A stretch of 64,000 nt of DNA, from contig JADJYC010000012.1 of the NCBI GenBank assembly GCA_016719925.1, positions 62,001-126,000 on the forward strand, written 5' to 3'. This document shows positions 10,133-21,460 of the stretch, one piece after another. Both the position numbers and the translations under genes were made by a program. The stretch is from Crocinitomicaceae bacterium (GTDB taxonomy: Bacteria; Bacteroidota; Bacteroidia; Flavobacteriales_D; Crocinitomicaceae). Every line of letters starts with the position of its first letter. The stretch's first letter is position 1. The notes beneath the pieces are model-generated. The model did not search any database. It was not told where the DNA came from and worked only from the letters and a program-made list of their open reading frames with translations.

Positions 10133-10552
10133 TTATTTCCTTTTCTTTGAAAGTACAATTTTGTTTCCTTCAATAGTAATCAGCCAGGTTTTGTCAAAAA
10201 TCTGAGGAAGGTAACGGAGATATAATTTGGTACGCTGTGACATTTCATTTCCTTCACCTTCTTTTAATACTCCGGTGAATTCATAAACCTGTGTGTTCGG
10301 ATGTTTTTCACCGTACATATCAATGATCGTGATGATGGTACGCATTACTTTCCACACATCGCCTTTGTTGGTCAGCGCATATTCCTCACCTTCATATTCT
10401 TCATTCAGTACACCAAAGGCAATAACGGCATGCAGTATATTTTCTTTCTTACGGGCAAAACGAACTTCATACTCCACACCAAAGTCTGTGCTGAAATGAT
10501 ACACCTGACCGGTTGGAATATTAGGTTTTATAATCTCGTAAATGTCCTGCAT
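10133..10552 (-). CDS. Uncharacterised 139-aa cytoplasmic protein
   Basis: I do not recognise this family. The protein has no signal peptide or membrane segment. It is a mixed alpha/beta sequence with many charged residues, a block EYEVRFARKKEN, a block GDVWKVMRTIITIIDMYGEK, and a basic C-terminus (LSKKRK). Its ATG overlaps the stop codon of the upstream WD40-caspase gene (TAATG), so it is translationally coupled to that gene and probably acts with it. A partner, inhibitor or substrate role is possible but cannot be told from sequence. Confidence 0.65.
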   Translation of the reverse strand: MQDIYEIIKPNIPTGQVYHFSTDFGVEYEVRFARKKENILHAVIAFGVLNEEYEGEEYALTNKGDVWKVMRTIITIIDMYGEKHPNTQVYEFTGVLKEGEGNEMSQRTKLYLRYLPQIFDKTWLITIEGNKIVLSKKRK

Positions 10553-13500
10553 TATTTTCCAAATATAATGTAATCCAAGCTAATATTCTCTTCACGGCTT
10601 GAAGGAATTTGTTTACCGTTGGAAAGCTCCTTAACCCTGATGTTTACAAAGGACCTTATTTCAGAAACGGTAATATTTCCGTCTTTGTTGGAATCTGCCG
10701 CCAGATCAGTTAACCCGCTGATCAGTACGTAAGTAAAGAGTCCGTTCTTCCATAAATCACTTTCCATGGCATATTCAGCACCGCCTGCACTTGAAATTAC
10801 TGTGGCTCCTGAACCTTTTTGAGTACTGGAGAACAGATCCTGCATCAGTTCCAGGCTGTTTTCAAAGCCAAATCCTTCTTTATTTCTCACGCCAACCCCG
10901 GCTGCCCTGAATTCTACACCTCCTGATTCAACCTCCGGTTCCGGACCTCTTTCAATTTCATCTTTGTCTAATTCTCCGCTGTGACAAGTATCCATGATCA
11001 GAAGTTTTTTGTAAGCCTTGATTTTACCAAGCATTTCGTGAATCGTGTCATACGATAATCCGGATGTTTCAGGTGAGTCAAAATTCATGTCATGGGTTGC
11101 GTAGAAATAATCAAAATCAACGTTCAAAACGCCGTGACCTGCAATAAATATGACCACTACATCTTCATAGGTGCAACTGGTGAAAAAACTTTCCAGAGCT
11201 AAAAAGCCTGAAACTGTCACTTCTTCATCCAATAATAACCTGGTAAAAACCTGATTGTACATAGTGGCTGTCTGATTCAGTTTGGCAACAACATCTTTTG
11301 CGTCTTTTACAGGATAGGTCAGATTAAAGCGTGTGTCTTTGTAATTACTGACCCCAATTGCAACCACATAAAGATTGTTTTTCTGACCGGAATTCTCTCT
11401 GATAATTTCCACTGATTCATACATGGATTCTGCTCCGTTTGAATTGATACAGGAAATCTGAATTTTATTTACACCGGTGATCAGCGGAATTTCAATTTCC
11501 TTACGAATTGATTTTACTTTTGATTCGGGTCTTATTCCTCCTTCTCCAAAAACAGGAACATCATTCACATATACATTTATCTGTTGAATGTTATACGTGT
11601 CATCCCATGCTTTTACTGATACTTTAACTGAACTTTCATTCACTACCAGCGGCAAATCTGTTTCATTGTAAATGTGCGGAATCTGATAATCAATTTTCAG
11701 ATTTCCTTCTTCCATCTGCAATTTTTTAAGACGTTTTTTGTAGAGATAATTATAAGCGCGGATTAATTGCTCAGGTGATTTTCCAATTCGTGCAGCAACA
11801 ATATCAGGTCTGTTAAGGTAAATATCAAACTGTTCAAACGGTACAAGTTTTCCGTCAATTCTGAAAGCAATTCCTTTCAGTGAATTTCGTGATGCCATGT
11901 AATAATTATCCGGAGTATAAATCATGAATTCTTTTCCGCCAACGGCAATGTAAGTGGCAACAGTTTGACATGTTTTATAATCAGATATTTTCAAGGTACC
12001 ATCTGCTGAGGCAGAAAAGGCACGGTCAGCATCTTTGTCAAAAACTACTTTGTGAACAGCGCCGTAATGATCTTTTAACTGACAGATTTTTTCTCCCGTT
12101 GAAGTGTTCCAGAAAATAATTGAATTGTCTGCTTCCCACACTGAATTATTGCCAGCTCCTGAAACAAGAACTGAACCATCTTTGTTATAATCAATCGAAC
12201 TGATCATGTTCACGTGTCCGGTAAGAATTTTTTCTGTTTTCCAGTCAGAAGTATTTCTGATATGGATTGTTTTATCCCATGCTGAGGTTGCTAATTTGTT
12301 TCCGTCCGGACTGAATTTTATTGAGTTTATGACAATTGTCTGATCCGTGAACTGCTGAATTTCTTTTTTGGTTTCGTAGTTCCAAACTCTTGTTGTCTGA
12401 TCGTGTCCGCCTGAAGCAATTAAGGGTTGGGTAGGATGAAAATCAAGTGTCAGAATTCCTGCAGTATGACCTTTTAATTCTGTGATTTTTTTAGTGCTCT
12501 CGAAATCCCAGATTTTTATCACATTCATAAATCCGGCGCCCGCAACATATTTTCCGTCATCTGAAATTGAAACACACTGAATGAGTTCAGAATCTGTTGG
12601 AAGTTGTTTGACCATTTCTCCGTTAGTCACATCCCATATACCCATGGTGAGCGTGTAATTCATTGCAACCAGGTATTTGCCATCGGGTGTAAATTCACAC
12701 GGAAAAAATCCCTGAATATCACAGGCAATTTTATTCAGCTGCAGATCCCAGATCTGAATTCTCAATTGATCTGTTGCAACAGCTACGTAGTTTCCGTCCT
12801 GACTGTAAGCCATGTTCAATATCTCGCTCACCTTGCCTCCTAGATCCTTAAAAATAGTATTTGTTTTTATTGTAAAAACGGATCATGTTCATATTGGCCA
12901 TCATCAGAATATCACCTGAGGGATGTCCTGTAACACATCGTGAAGCAAGGTAAGGTTCATTGAATTCAGTAATTAATTTTTGATTTTTGTAATCGATGAT
13001 TTGAACAGCGCCACCATGTGTTGCCAGATATAAATGATTTTCTTTTTTGTCAAATTCCAGATCAATTAATTTGGTGCTGTAAACGGATGATGTGTAAACA
13101 AATTTTGACTGGTTGACATCAAAAATGCGAAGCTTGTCATCATTGAATCCCCAGGCTATTAAATCCCCGTCTTTGGAAATGGAACCACGTGTAAACGGAA
13201 AATTAAATTCATTAAAAAGCTTAACTGTTTTTATTACCGTCATTGTTTCAAGATCATGGTATATAATGTTTCCCAGCTGATCTAATGAATACGCTTTTTT
13301 GTCTTTTACATTTACCACAAGTGACATGCAATACACATCCGGAATTGATTTTGTTTGTCCGTTTGAAAGATCCGTTACTGCCACATTTGAATTCTCATCC
13401 ACATGAACAATTTTGGCCCCGTCATCAATAAAGGCAACTCCTTTGGATGAGTATGATGCTTTGAATTTGTGTTTCAGTTCTCCGGTGATGACATTCCATA

Positions 13501-13798
13501 TTAATAATTCACCATCAGATGAAACACCAGCCAGGTGAATGTTATCTGGTGCAAAGGTTAGTTGTTCAACAATACCGTTGGTGCCAAAAAGCGTGCGGTA
13601 TTCCATGGTAGTGGACACATCCCATATTTTGATGATTTTATTCACCGCCGCGCTTGCCAGATATGTTCCGTCAGGACTGACAGCCATGGCGCAGATCTGA
13701 TCATTGTGACCGGTTGTCATGACTACTTCAGGTGCTGTTTGTGCAAATGAAATAACACACTGAAAAAATAAACAGAGAACAAAAATCCGGTGGAGCAT
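10552..13798 (-). CDS. Exported WD40 repeat protein with C-terminal caspase domain
   Basis: Two open stretches (13798-12848 and 12831-10552) form one gene. The first starts with a signal peptide (ending VISFAQ) and WD40 repeats. The second continues the WD40 pattern and ends in a caspase-like C14 peptidase domain. The frame is restored by dropping one base near 12860-12850, so that IRFYNKN runs on as TIFKDLGGKVSEILNM, the start of a new blade. The catalytic pair is visible: His in IAGHG (about residue 888 of the joined protein) and Cys in MDTCHSGE (about 938). The full length is about 1080 aa, enough for about 12-14 blades. Alternatively, AGGAGG ahead of a GTG at 12831 could start a separate protein. 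The gene lies 8 nt after the M42 peptidase gene. Confidence 0.8.
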
Positions 13799-13806
13799 CT
13801 TTTTAG

Positions 13807-14895
13807 TTATTTGAAATATCGAAAATCATGCCCGTTTTTTATTTTCAGTAATGATTCATAAATGAGACGGATTCCGTTTTCCACATCTTCGCGGTAAGCC
13901 ATTTCAACAGTGGTGTGCATATATCTTAACGGTGTTGAAATAAGTACTGACGGAACACCGCTGTTTGAATAGGCGAAAGCATCAGTGTCTGTTCCGGTTG
14001 CGCGGGATACCGCAGCACGCTGAAATTTTATTTTTGCTTTTTGCGCAGCATCAATCACAAGTTTTAAAAGATTATTCTGTACTGCAGGCCCATAAGTAAC
14101 TACCGGTCCTCCGCCGCATTTCAGATCTCCCTGTTGTATTTTACTGATCATAGGCGTTTGTGTATCATGACATACATCTGTAACAATAGCAACATCCGGC
14201 TGAATTCTTTCAGCAATCATTTCTGCTCCGCGTAATCCAACTTCTTCCTGCACAGCGTTGGTGATATACAATCCAAACGGAAGTTTCACTTTATTTTCAT
14301 GTAATAATCTGGCAACTTCAGCAATCATAAATCCACCGATGCGGTTGTCCAGAGCTCTTCCAACAAATTTGTCTTTGTTCAGAATCATGAATTCATCTTC
14401 AAACGTAACAACACATCCAACATGTACTCCCATTTTCTCAACTTCTTCCTGGGTTGTGCATCCGCAATCCAGAAAAATATTTTTCATGGAAGGAGTATCT
14501 TCTTTTTCAGCACGGGTGTGAATTGCCGGCCAGCCAAAAACTGCTTTTACAATTCCTTTATCTGTATGAATATTCACACGCATGGATGGTGCAATCAAAT
14601 GGTCAGATCCGCCATTACGTTTCAGATAAATGAAACCGTCTTTGGTAATGTAATTGACAAACCAGGATATCTCATCAGCATGTGCTTCAATAACTACTTT
14701 ATATTTTGCAGATGGATTTACAATACCTACGACATTCCCGTAAGCATCTACCCAATGATCGCTGATATAAGGCTTAATATAATTCAGCCACATTTTCTGA
14801 CCTTCTTTTTCAAACCCTGTCGGGGCGGGGTTATTTATGTAGTTTTCAAGAAATTCCAGTGATTTTTTGTTCAGAACCTGTTTGGATTTTGCCAT
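13807..14895 (-). CDS. M42 family metallo-aminopeptidase
   Basis: This is a co-catalytic zinc aminopeptidase of the M42 (glutamyl aminopeptidase/CelM) family, cytoplasmic, 362 aa. Metal and catalytic motifs are in place: EAHADEISW (His and Asp, about residue 72), GRALDNRIGG (bridging Asp), QEEVGLRGAE (Glu pair), VTDVCHDTQ (Asp), and RYMHTTVEMA (last His). The start MAKSKQVLNKKSL precedes the conserved NPAPTGFE block. It appears to be the first gene of a minus-strand operon with the WD40-caspase protein and its coupled small gene. The gene is intact. Exact substrate is unknown, although members trim N-terminal residues from peptides. Confidence 0.93.
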   Translation of the reverse strand: MAKSKQVLNKKSLEFLENYINNPAPTGFEKEGQKMWLNYIKPYISDHWVDAYGNVVGIVNPSAKYKVVIEAHADEISWFVNYITKDGFIYLKRNGGSDHLIAPSMRVNIHTDKGIVKAVFGWPAIHTRAEKEDTPSMKNIFLDCGCTTQEEVEKMGVHVGCVVTFEDEFMILNKDKFVGRALDNRIGGFMIAEVARLLHENKVKLPFGLYITNAVQEEVGLRGAEMIAERIQPDVAIVTDVCHDTQTPMISKIQQGDLKCGGGPVVTYGPAVQNNLLKLVIDAAQKAKIKFQRAAVSRATGTDTDAFAYSNSGVPSVLISTPLRYMHTTVEMAYREDVENGIRLIYESLLKIKNGHDFRYFK

Positions 14896-14964
14896 GGTGT
14901 TTGGTTTTAAAGATTGGGATATACTGTATAAAATTATAAATTAGCGGATATAAATTCCCGAAAC

Positions 14965-16065
14965 ATGTTAAAATTTCCGGTTATCCTTTTACTTCTTTGC
15001 ATCAGCGCTGGTGTTTTTGCTCAGACAGACACATCCAAAACGCTTCAGGGCGGGGGAGTAGATCAGCGGATTCTCGATTCCCTTGGTCTTGTCAATCCTG
15101 AACTTCAGAAAAAATACAATGAAGGTGTGCGTGCACTGACTTCAAATAATTACATGGAGGCGGTTCAGCGTTTTACTGAAGTTACTCTTATGGAGCCTTC
15201 TTATGTAACTGCTTATTACAATCGCGGAATGGCGTTCAAAGGCCTTGCAAAAACAACTGAAGCAATCGCTGATTTCAATAAAGTTCTGGAACTCGATCCT
15301 TCAAACCATACAGCCGCATACATCAAAGGAGAAATTTACAATGAAAGCGGAGATTATGAAGAAGCCGCGAAAGCTTTTCAGCAGGCATCTGAAATAAACA
15401 GAACTGATGAAAAGTATGCTTATTTTCAGGGTGTAGCACTTTTTCAGTCAGAGAAATATGAAGAGGCTATCAAAGCATTTGATGAAGCCATCAGAAGAAA
15501 ACCGGATTATGCTTATGCCTATAATGACCGGGGCAGTGCTAAAGTGCAGATAGAAAATTATGATGCAGCTATTCTGGATTATAATATGGCCATAAAATAT
15601 GATGCCAATCTGCATTTCGCATACAACAATCTGGGTTCTGCTTACCGTAAAAAAGAAGACTGGGTAAACGCTGAAAAATATTATACAGAGGCAATCAAAC
15701 GCAAACCGGATTATTATATCGCATATAACAACAGAGGCTCAGCAAGATTTGCACAGGGAAAATATGCTGATGCACTGGCTGATTTTTCAAAAGCAATTCA
15801 GTTAAATCCGGATTATGCTTTTGCTTATAACAATCAGGCATCTGTTTATATCAAAATGGAAAAATTTGAAGAAGCGGTGAAAGCATGTGATAAAGCAATT
15901 TCATTAAACGGTGAATACACTGAAGCTTATTTCAACCGCGGAATTGCAAAAGAAATGCTGAAGGATGTTACCGGTGCGTGTGCTGACTGGCAGGATGCCT
16001 TCATTCTTGGAAGTGAAAACGCTGAACAATATATCAATAGTCCCGCATGCGCAGGAAACAACTAA
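14965..16065 (+). CDS. Exported TPR repeat protein (copy 1)
   Basis: A signal peptide (LLLLCISAGVFAQ) is followed by about nine tetratricopeptide repeats, recognised by the recurring pattern AYYNRGMAFKGLAKTTEAI...DFNKVLELDP. The protein is 366 aa and should lie in the periplasm. It ends MLKDVTGACADWQDAFILGSENAEQYI, a motif repeated at the end of the paralogue at 18263-19297. The gene sits 11 nt upstream of a PorE-like outer-membrane-associated protein, and the pair is duplicated next to it. A role as a scaffold for that partner is inferred. Confidence 0.85.
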   Translation: MLKFPVILLLLCISAGVFAQTDTSKTLQGGGVDQRILDSLGLVNPELQKKYNEGVRALTSNNYMEAVQRFTEVTLMEPSYVTAYYNRGMAFKGLAKTTEAIADFNKVLELDPSNHTAAYIKGEIYNESGDYEEAAKAFQQASEINRTDEKYAYFQGVALFQSEKYEEAIKAFDEAIRRKPDYAYAYNDRGSAKVQIENYDAAILDYNMAIKYDANLHFAYNNLGSAYRKKEDWVNAEKYYTEAIKRKPDYYIAYNNRGSARFAQGKYADALADFSKAIQLNPDYAFAYNNQASVYIKMEKFEEAVKACDKAISLNGEYTEAYFNRGIAKEMLKDVTGACADWQDAFILGSENAEQYINSPACAGNN

Positions 16066-16076
16066 CCCAATCCGAC

Positions 16077-18150
16077 ATGAAAAAATTTATTGTTTCACTA
16101 TTATTTTCTGCCCTCGCATTAAATGCCTGGCTGCAGGATGTGCCTTTTGATAAAGCACTTTTTAAAGAGCGTAAAGAAGAGTTTAAAGTTGCTGAAGAAG
16201 CATTGGAAACAGGAGACATGCACTACATGAATTTTCCGGCTGATTATCAGACAGCAGTTACCTACTATCTGAAAGCAAATGCTTTTAATCCAAACAGTGG
16301 TGATCTCAATTATAAAATAGGAATGTGTTTATCTGAATTTTGATAAATATCAGATGAAACAGTATTTTGAGAAAGCGTATAATCTTAAACCTACTGTCAG
16401 TCCGGATATCCTTTTCTACTTAGGCTGGTGTTATCACCTGGATGGAAACTGGACCAAGGCCATGGAATACTACAACATGTTTGCAGGCAAAGCTACTGCA
16501 CCCGAACTTGCACCGTTGAAAACAGAAGCCTTCAAAAAAATTCAGGAATGTAAAAACGGTCAGGCGCTTGAAAGTCAAAAGGCAAGAGTTTGGATTGACA
16601 ATATTGGTGATGAGATCAACTCACAATATCCCGATTATGCACCGGTAATTTCTACAGATGAAGCTTTGATGATTTTTACAACACGCCGTCCGGATACGGA
16701 AGAAATGGCCTTTGGCGGTTATTTTGAAGATTTGTATGTTTCAAGACGGGAGAACGGAGTCTGGTCAAAAGCAGTACCTATTGGAAAACCGGTAAACGTG
16801 AAAGGGCAGCATGATGCAACTATCGGTTTATCACCAGATGGTCATACGCTGTATGTATATAATGATGACCGCGGGAACGGAGATATTTATGAATCAATAG
16901 ATGAAGACGGTGCTTGGTCACAACCTGAACTGATGGAAAAAACGATCAATACAGATGCGCATGAACCTGACGCTTCATTGACATTTGATGGTAAACGTCT
17001 TTATTTTACAAGTGATAAACCTGGCGGAACAGGAGGACATGATATTTATTATTCTGACTGGAATGATGAAAAGCAAAAATGGGGAGAAGCAATTAATGTT
17101 GGTACAGTTCTCAACACACCGTATGATGAAAGAAGTGTATTCATTCACCCTGACGGAGAAACGATGTATTTTGCTTCCAAAGGACACAATACAATGGGCG
17201 GTTATGATTTATTTTATTCCAAACTGGTGGATGGTAAATGGACAACTCCAGTTAATCTTGGACCTCCGTTAAATACTCCGGATGACGATGTACAATTGGT
17301 TGTTGCCGGTAACGGAAGATTTGGTTATTGCTCATCCTACAGATCCGGCGGATATGGAGAAAAAGACATTTATGTGATAACTTTTCTTGGACCAGAAAAA
17401 TTGCCTGTACTTTCTAATGAAGACAATTTGATTGCGTCCATTGCAAAACCAATCAAAGAAAAACTGGAAGAGCCACAACTGGTAAGTGAAGGAAGTAACA
17501 TGGCAATTCTTACCGGTATCATTCGTGACGAAAAAACAAAACAACCATTGAAAGCACAAATTGTGCTGGTAGATAATGAGGCCAATAAAGTAATTGCAGA
17601 ATTTAATTCAGATGCTGTTACGGGTAAATATCTGGTTTCCTTACCCGGCGGATCAAATTACGGAATTGCCATACGTAAAGATGGATATCTCTTCCATTCT
17701 GAAAACTTTGTAATTCCGGATGAAAGCGGATTCAGACAATACAATAAAGATGCTGATCTGAAAAAAGTAGAAGTCGGACAGACAATTATATTGAGAAATA
17801 TATTCTTTGATCTGGACAAATACACATTGCGTCCTGAATCTGTGAATGAGCTTGAACGCCTGATTAAATTACTGCAGGAAAATCCGACGATGAAAATCGA
17901 AATTTCAGGACATACGGATACACGTGGAAGTGCTGAGCACAATCAGGAACTTTCCTATAACCGGGCCAAAGCGGTTGTTGATTATCTGATTGCTCACGGA
18001 ATTGATGCGGGCCGTTTGACATATGCAGGTTATGGTGAAACCAAAACTATTGTTTCGGATGAGGCAATTGCAAAGATGAAATCAACCACTGAAAAGGAGG
18101 AGGCACATCAGCAAAACCGCAGAACAGAGTTCAAGATTCTCAGCATGTAA
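16077..18150 (+). CDS. PorE-like TPR/PD40/CRD/OmpA protein (copy 1)
   Basis: Domain order is: signal peptide; TPR-like helices (residues 40-150); a PD40 beta-propeller with repeats such as LSPDGHTLYVYNDDRGNGDIYE and FTSDKPGGTGGHDIYYSDW (about 190-430); a carboxypeptidase-regulatory-like domain (about 460-560); and an OmpA peptidoglycan-binding domain (NIFFDLDKYTLRPES, then ISGHTDTRGSAEHN). This is the architecture known for PorE, which anchors the type IX secretion machine to peptidoglycan. Unlike PorE, no lipobox cysteine is seen. The frame breaks once near 16340. The start ATG 16077 is preferred over 16047, which lies inside the TPR gene. Joined length is about 691 aa. Assignment to the secretion machine is by architecture only. 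Confidence 0.8.
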
Positions 18151-18249
18151 CCTGCCGACGAATACTTTTCGACAAGCGATAGAACATAAGTTTTTTTCGA
18201 TTGAATACGCATTTCTTGCAAAATAAGGCGGGATTGTATTAAATTCGCA

Positions 18250-18257
18250 TAAATTTG
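18250..18257 (+). promoter_or_regulatory. Promoter -7 element, nearly leaderless
   Basis: TAAATTTG matches TAnnTTTG and ends 5 nt before the ATG of the second TPR gene. Using the spacing seen at the SRP RNA, transcription would start at 18262, leaving a leader of about 1 nt. No good -33 is seen. It suggests the second TPR/PorE pair is transcribed separately. Confidence 0.45.
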
Positions 18258-18262
18258 CAGGA

Positions 18263-19297
18263 ATGAAACTCAGACTACTACTCATTTTTCTGATTCCTTT
18301 TTTCGCATTTTCTCAGGGCAAAAGAACACTTGCCACAAAAAAAATGTTTGATAAGGCTGTTGAAGCATACAATGCCGGCAACAATGATGAAGCATTGGGT
18401 ATGTTTAAACAATGCGTGGCGGATGACCCAACATTCACAGAAGCTTATTTGAACATTTCTTATATCTATTTTGAAGCTAAAGATTATGACAATTCATTGT
18501 CTAATTCACTGAAAGCACTTCAGACAAATCAGTTTCAATCTTCTATTTTCATTCAAACTGCCCGTTGTTATTATCATCTTGAACAATATGACAGCACTGT
18601 GCATTATATGAAACAGGGAAGTTCATTCGGTGCACTTTCTGAGTCTGATTATTTGTATTCTGCCAAAAGTCTTGTTTACCTGGGTGAATACCGTGAAGCG
18701 ACTTTGTATTTTGGAAAAGCTATTGAATTGAATGCAAATAACGCACTCTATTATAATGAGCGGGGCAATGCGTATTTTCAACTGGGAGAATATGATTTGG
18801 CAAAAGCTGATTTTGATAAAGCGCTTGGGCTGAATCCTCAATCATCATCTGCCATTGCAAATATGGCCAATGTGGCTTTGGCAATGGGTGATAATGAAAC
18901 AGCCATGACTTATATTGAAAAAGGAATTTCAGGTGCATCTGATGAACAAAAAGTAGATCTGCTGATTCTGAAAGGAAATTATTATAAGAATACCGGTGAT
19001 TTTGAAAATGCATCAGCCGCATACAATGAAGCTTATGAATTGGATCAGGAAAATGCTGTAGTACTAAACAATCAGGCTGCTGTGCTTATTGAACTGGAAG
19101 ATTATCAGGGAGCATTTGAAAAATGTAATCTGGCACTTGACCTGCAGCCTGAAATGATGGAAGCCTATTTCAACAGAGGCATTGCAAATGAAATGCTGCG
19201 TAATGTTGAAGATGCGTGCCTTGACTGGGAACAGGCGTTTATCCTGGGGTCTGAAATTGCTGAAGAATATCTGAACAGTCCGATTTGTATTGAATAG
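18263..19297 (+). CDS. Exported TPR repeat protein (copy 2)
   Basis: This 344-aa protein has a signal peptide (LLLIFLIPFFAFSQ) and about eight TPR units, for example AYLNISYIYFEAKDYDNSL and YYNERGNAYFQLGEYDLAKA. The C-terminus NEMLRNVEDACLDWEQAFILGSEIAEEYL closely parallels the end of the first TPR protein, so the two are paralogues that arose by duplication of a two-gene unit. The stop is 4 nt before the ATG of the next PorE-like gene, so the two are co-translated. It is probably periplasmic and paired with that protein. Confidence 0.85.
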   Translation: MKLRLLLIFLIPFFAFSQGKRTLATKKMFDKAVEAYNAGNNDEALGMFKQCVADDPTFTEAYLNISYIYFEAKDYDNSLSNSLKALQTNQFQSSIFIQTARCYYHLEQYDSTVHYMKQGSSFGALSESDYLYSAKSLVYLGEYREATLYFGKAIELNANNALYYNERGNAYFQLGEYDLAKADFDKALGLNPQSSSAIANMANVALAMGDNETAMTYIEKGISGASDEQKVDLLILKGNYYKNTGDFENASAAYNEAYELDQENAVVLNNQAAVLIELEDYQGAFEKCNLALDLQPEMMEAYFNRGIANEMLRNVEDACLDWEQAFILGSEIAEEYLNSPICIE

Positions 19298-19301
19298 AAA
19301 G

Positions 19302-21397
19302 ATGAAAAAATTACTCGTTGCTATAGCAGTTTTGGTTGTCTTCAATTCAATTGGACAAGATAAAGACATACCGTTTGACAAAAGATTGTTTGAAGACAGA
19401 AAAGAAGAATTTGATAAAGCCGTTGCGGAAATCAAAGAAGGAGATTTTTACTTTTATGACGGTGCTTCCAGTGACCTTACCCTGGCACTGGATCATTACC
19501 TGAAAGCTCAGGCTTTCAATCCTTATTCATCCATGCTGAACTTTAAAGTAGGTGTTTGTTATTTATACAGTAACCAAAATTCAGAAGTCTTCAGTATCTT
19601 GAATTTGCATACAGAGTTTTTCCTGAAGTGGATCCGAATATTCGTTTTATCTGGCTCAGGCATATCAGCTTGCGGGTGAATTTGAAAAAGCAATTGAGTT
19701 GTATCGTGAACACAAAGATCTTGATTCGTGATGGTGATGAAGCGCAGCGTAATTTCATCAATAAGAAAATTTCAGAATGCAGAACGGGTCAGGAATTAAA
19801 AGCAAACCCCGTTAGAGTTTGGATTGACAATTTAGGTGACAGCATCAATACAGAATATCCGGAATTTTCACCGGTAATTTCTGCTGACAACCGCGTTTTA
19901 TTTTACACAGCACGCCGTCCTGACTCTTACGGCGGTGCAAAAGATGAAACCAATACTTACTACGAGGATATTTACTATTCTTCGCGTGAATACGGTGGTG
20001 AATGGACAGGATCTGTAAATATTGAACAGCCAATCAATACTATTTCTCATGATGCAACAGTTGGTCTGGCGCCTGATGGTAAATCCCTTCTTACCTACAA
20101 AGGATTGAACAGTAAAAACGGAGATATTTTTATTACCCGTCAGGATGAAAATGGAGTTTGGGCTGAGCCGGTTTCTATTGGTGCAACTATCAATACGAAA
20201 TATCACGAGTCAAGCGCAACACTTTCTTTTGATGAGAAAACACTTTATTTTGAATCAGATCAGCCGGGCGGATTTGGTCAGCATGATATCTACGTCGCTT
20301 ATTGGGATGAAGCAACTCAAACCTGGGGAAAACCTGAAAATTTAGGACCAACAATCAATACAGAGTTTGAAGAAAAAGGAGTTTTCTTTCACCCGGATAA
20401 TAAAACACTTTACTTCTCTTCCAACGGACACAACAACATTGGAGGACTGGATATTTTCAAAACAGTACTAGATCCTGAAACAAAAACCTGGTCTAAACCT
20501 GAAAACATCGGTTATCCTATCAACACACCAGATGACGACATTTACTTTGTTGTAACTGGTGATACCCGTTATGCCTATTATTCTTCTTACCGTGAAGATG
20601 GATTTGGTGAAAAAGACATTTATAAAATTACGTTCCTGGGTGACAAGAAAGATCCAGTGCTTGCAGGTGCAGATATTGAAGGAAGTGATGATGAACTTTT
20701 TGCTTCTGTTCCAAAATCAAAAATGATCGAACAGTTTGATAACTCTAAATTATTTGTTCTGAAAGGTGTTGTAACAGATGGTAAAACCAAAGTTGGAATT
20801 TCTGCAAACCTCTCAATCATCAATGCAAAAACAAATGAAAAAGTTACGGATATAATTACAAACTCTGACGGAACTTACTCTGTGATATTGGTTCCTGGTG
20901 AAACGTATGCTGTGACTGTTTCAGGAAGCTCATATACTATTGCATCCAAAACACTCAACAGTACAAAAGACGACAACAACAAAGAGATTACCATGAACTT
21001 TGAATTGTTTGCTCCAACAACCGGAACAACCTTTGCGCTGCACAACATCTATTTTGATTTTGATAAATCAGATTTGAGACACGTGTCTTGTGATGAGCTG
21101 GATAAACTTGCAAAAATCATGAAAGAAAATCCAACAATTGTGATTGAACTTGCAGGACATACTGACAGACGTGGTTCAGATGATTACAACATGGTGCTTT
21201 CAAAAGAGCGTGCTGAAATTGCTAAGGCATATCTTGTTTCAAAAGGTATTGATGCTTCCCGTATCAAAACGGTCGGGTATGGTGAATCAAAACCGGAGGT
21301 AAGCGGTGAAGCCATCAACAATATGGGATCCAATCAGGAGAAGGAAGCTGCACATCAGCAGAACCGTCGTACTGTTGTCCGTATTGTCAGTCAGTAA
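19302..21397 (+). CDS. PorE-like TPR/PD40/CRD/OmpA protein (copy 2)
   Basis: The second copy has the same order: signal peptide (LLVAIAVLVVFNSIGQ), a short TPR region, a PD40 propeller, a CRD-like fold and an OmpA domain (NIYFDFDKSDLRHVS, then LAGHTDRRGSDDYN). It starts its mature part DKDIPFDKRLFEDRKEEF, almost the same as copy 1 (DVPFDKALFKERKEEF). The frame breaks three times, near 19568, 19648 and 19730. The restored TPR segment reads YLEFAYRVFPEVDPN...FYLAQAYQLAGEFEKAIELYREH. Joined length is about 698 aa. No lipobox is seen. It may be the partner of the upstream TPR protein in an envelope complex linked to type IX secretion. Confidence 0.8.
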
Positions 21398-21460
21398 TTA
21401 GTTTCGGATTGGATGAAAATATTCAATTCGTGTCAAATGAAAATTTTAAAAATCAAAATC

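Noticed and set aside
19302..19740. Programmed frameshifting in the PorE-like and other broken genes
   Set aside because: No shared slippery heptamer or downstream pseudoknot is seen; the shifts go in both directions and at differing homopolymers.
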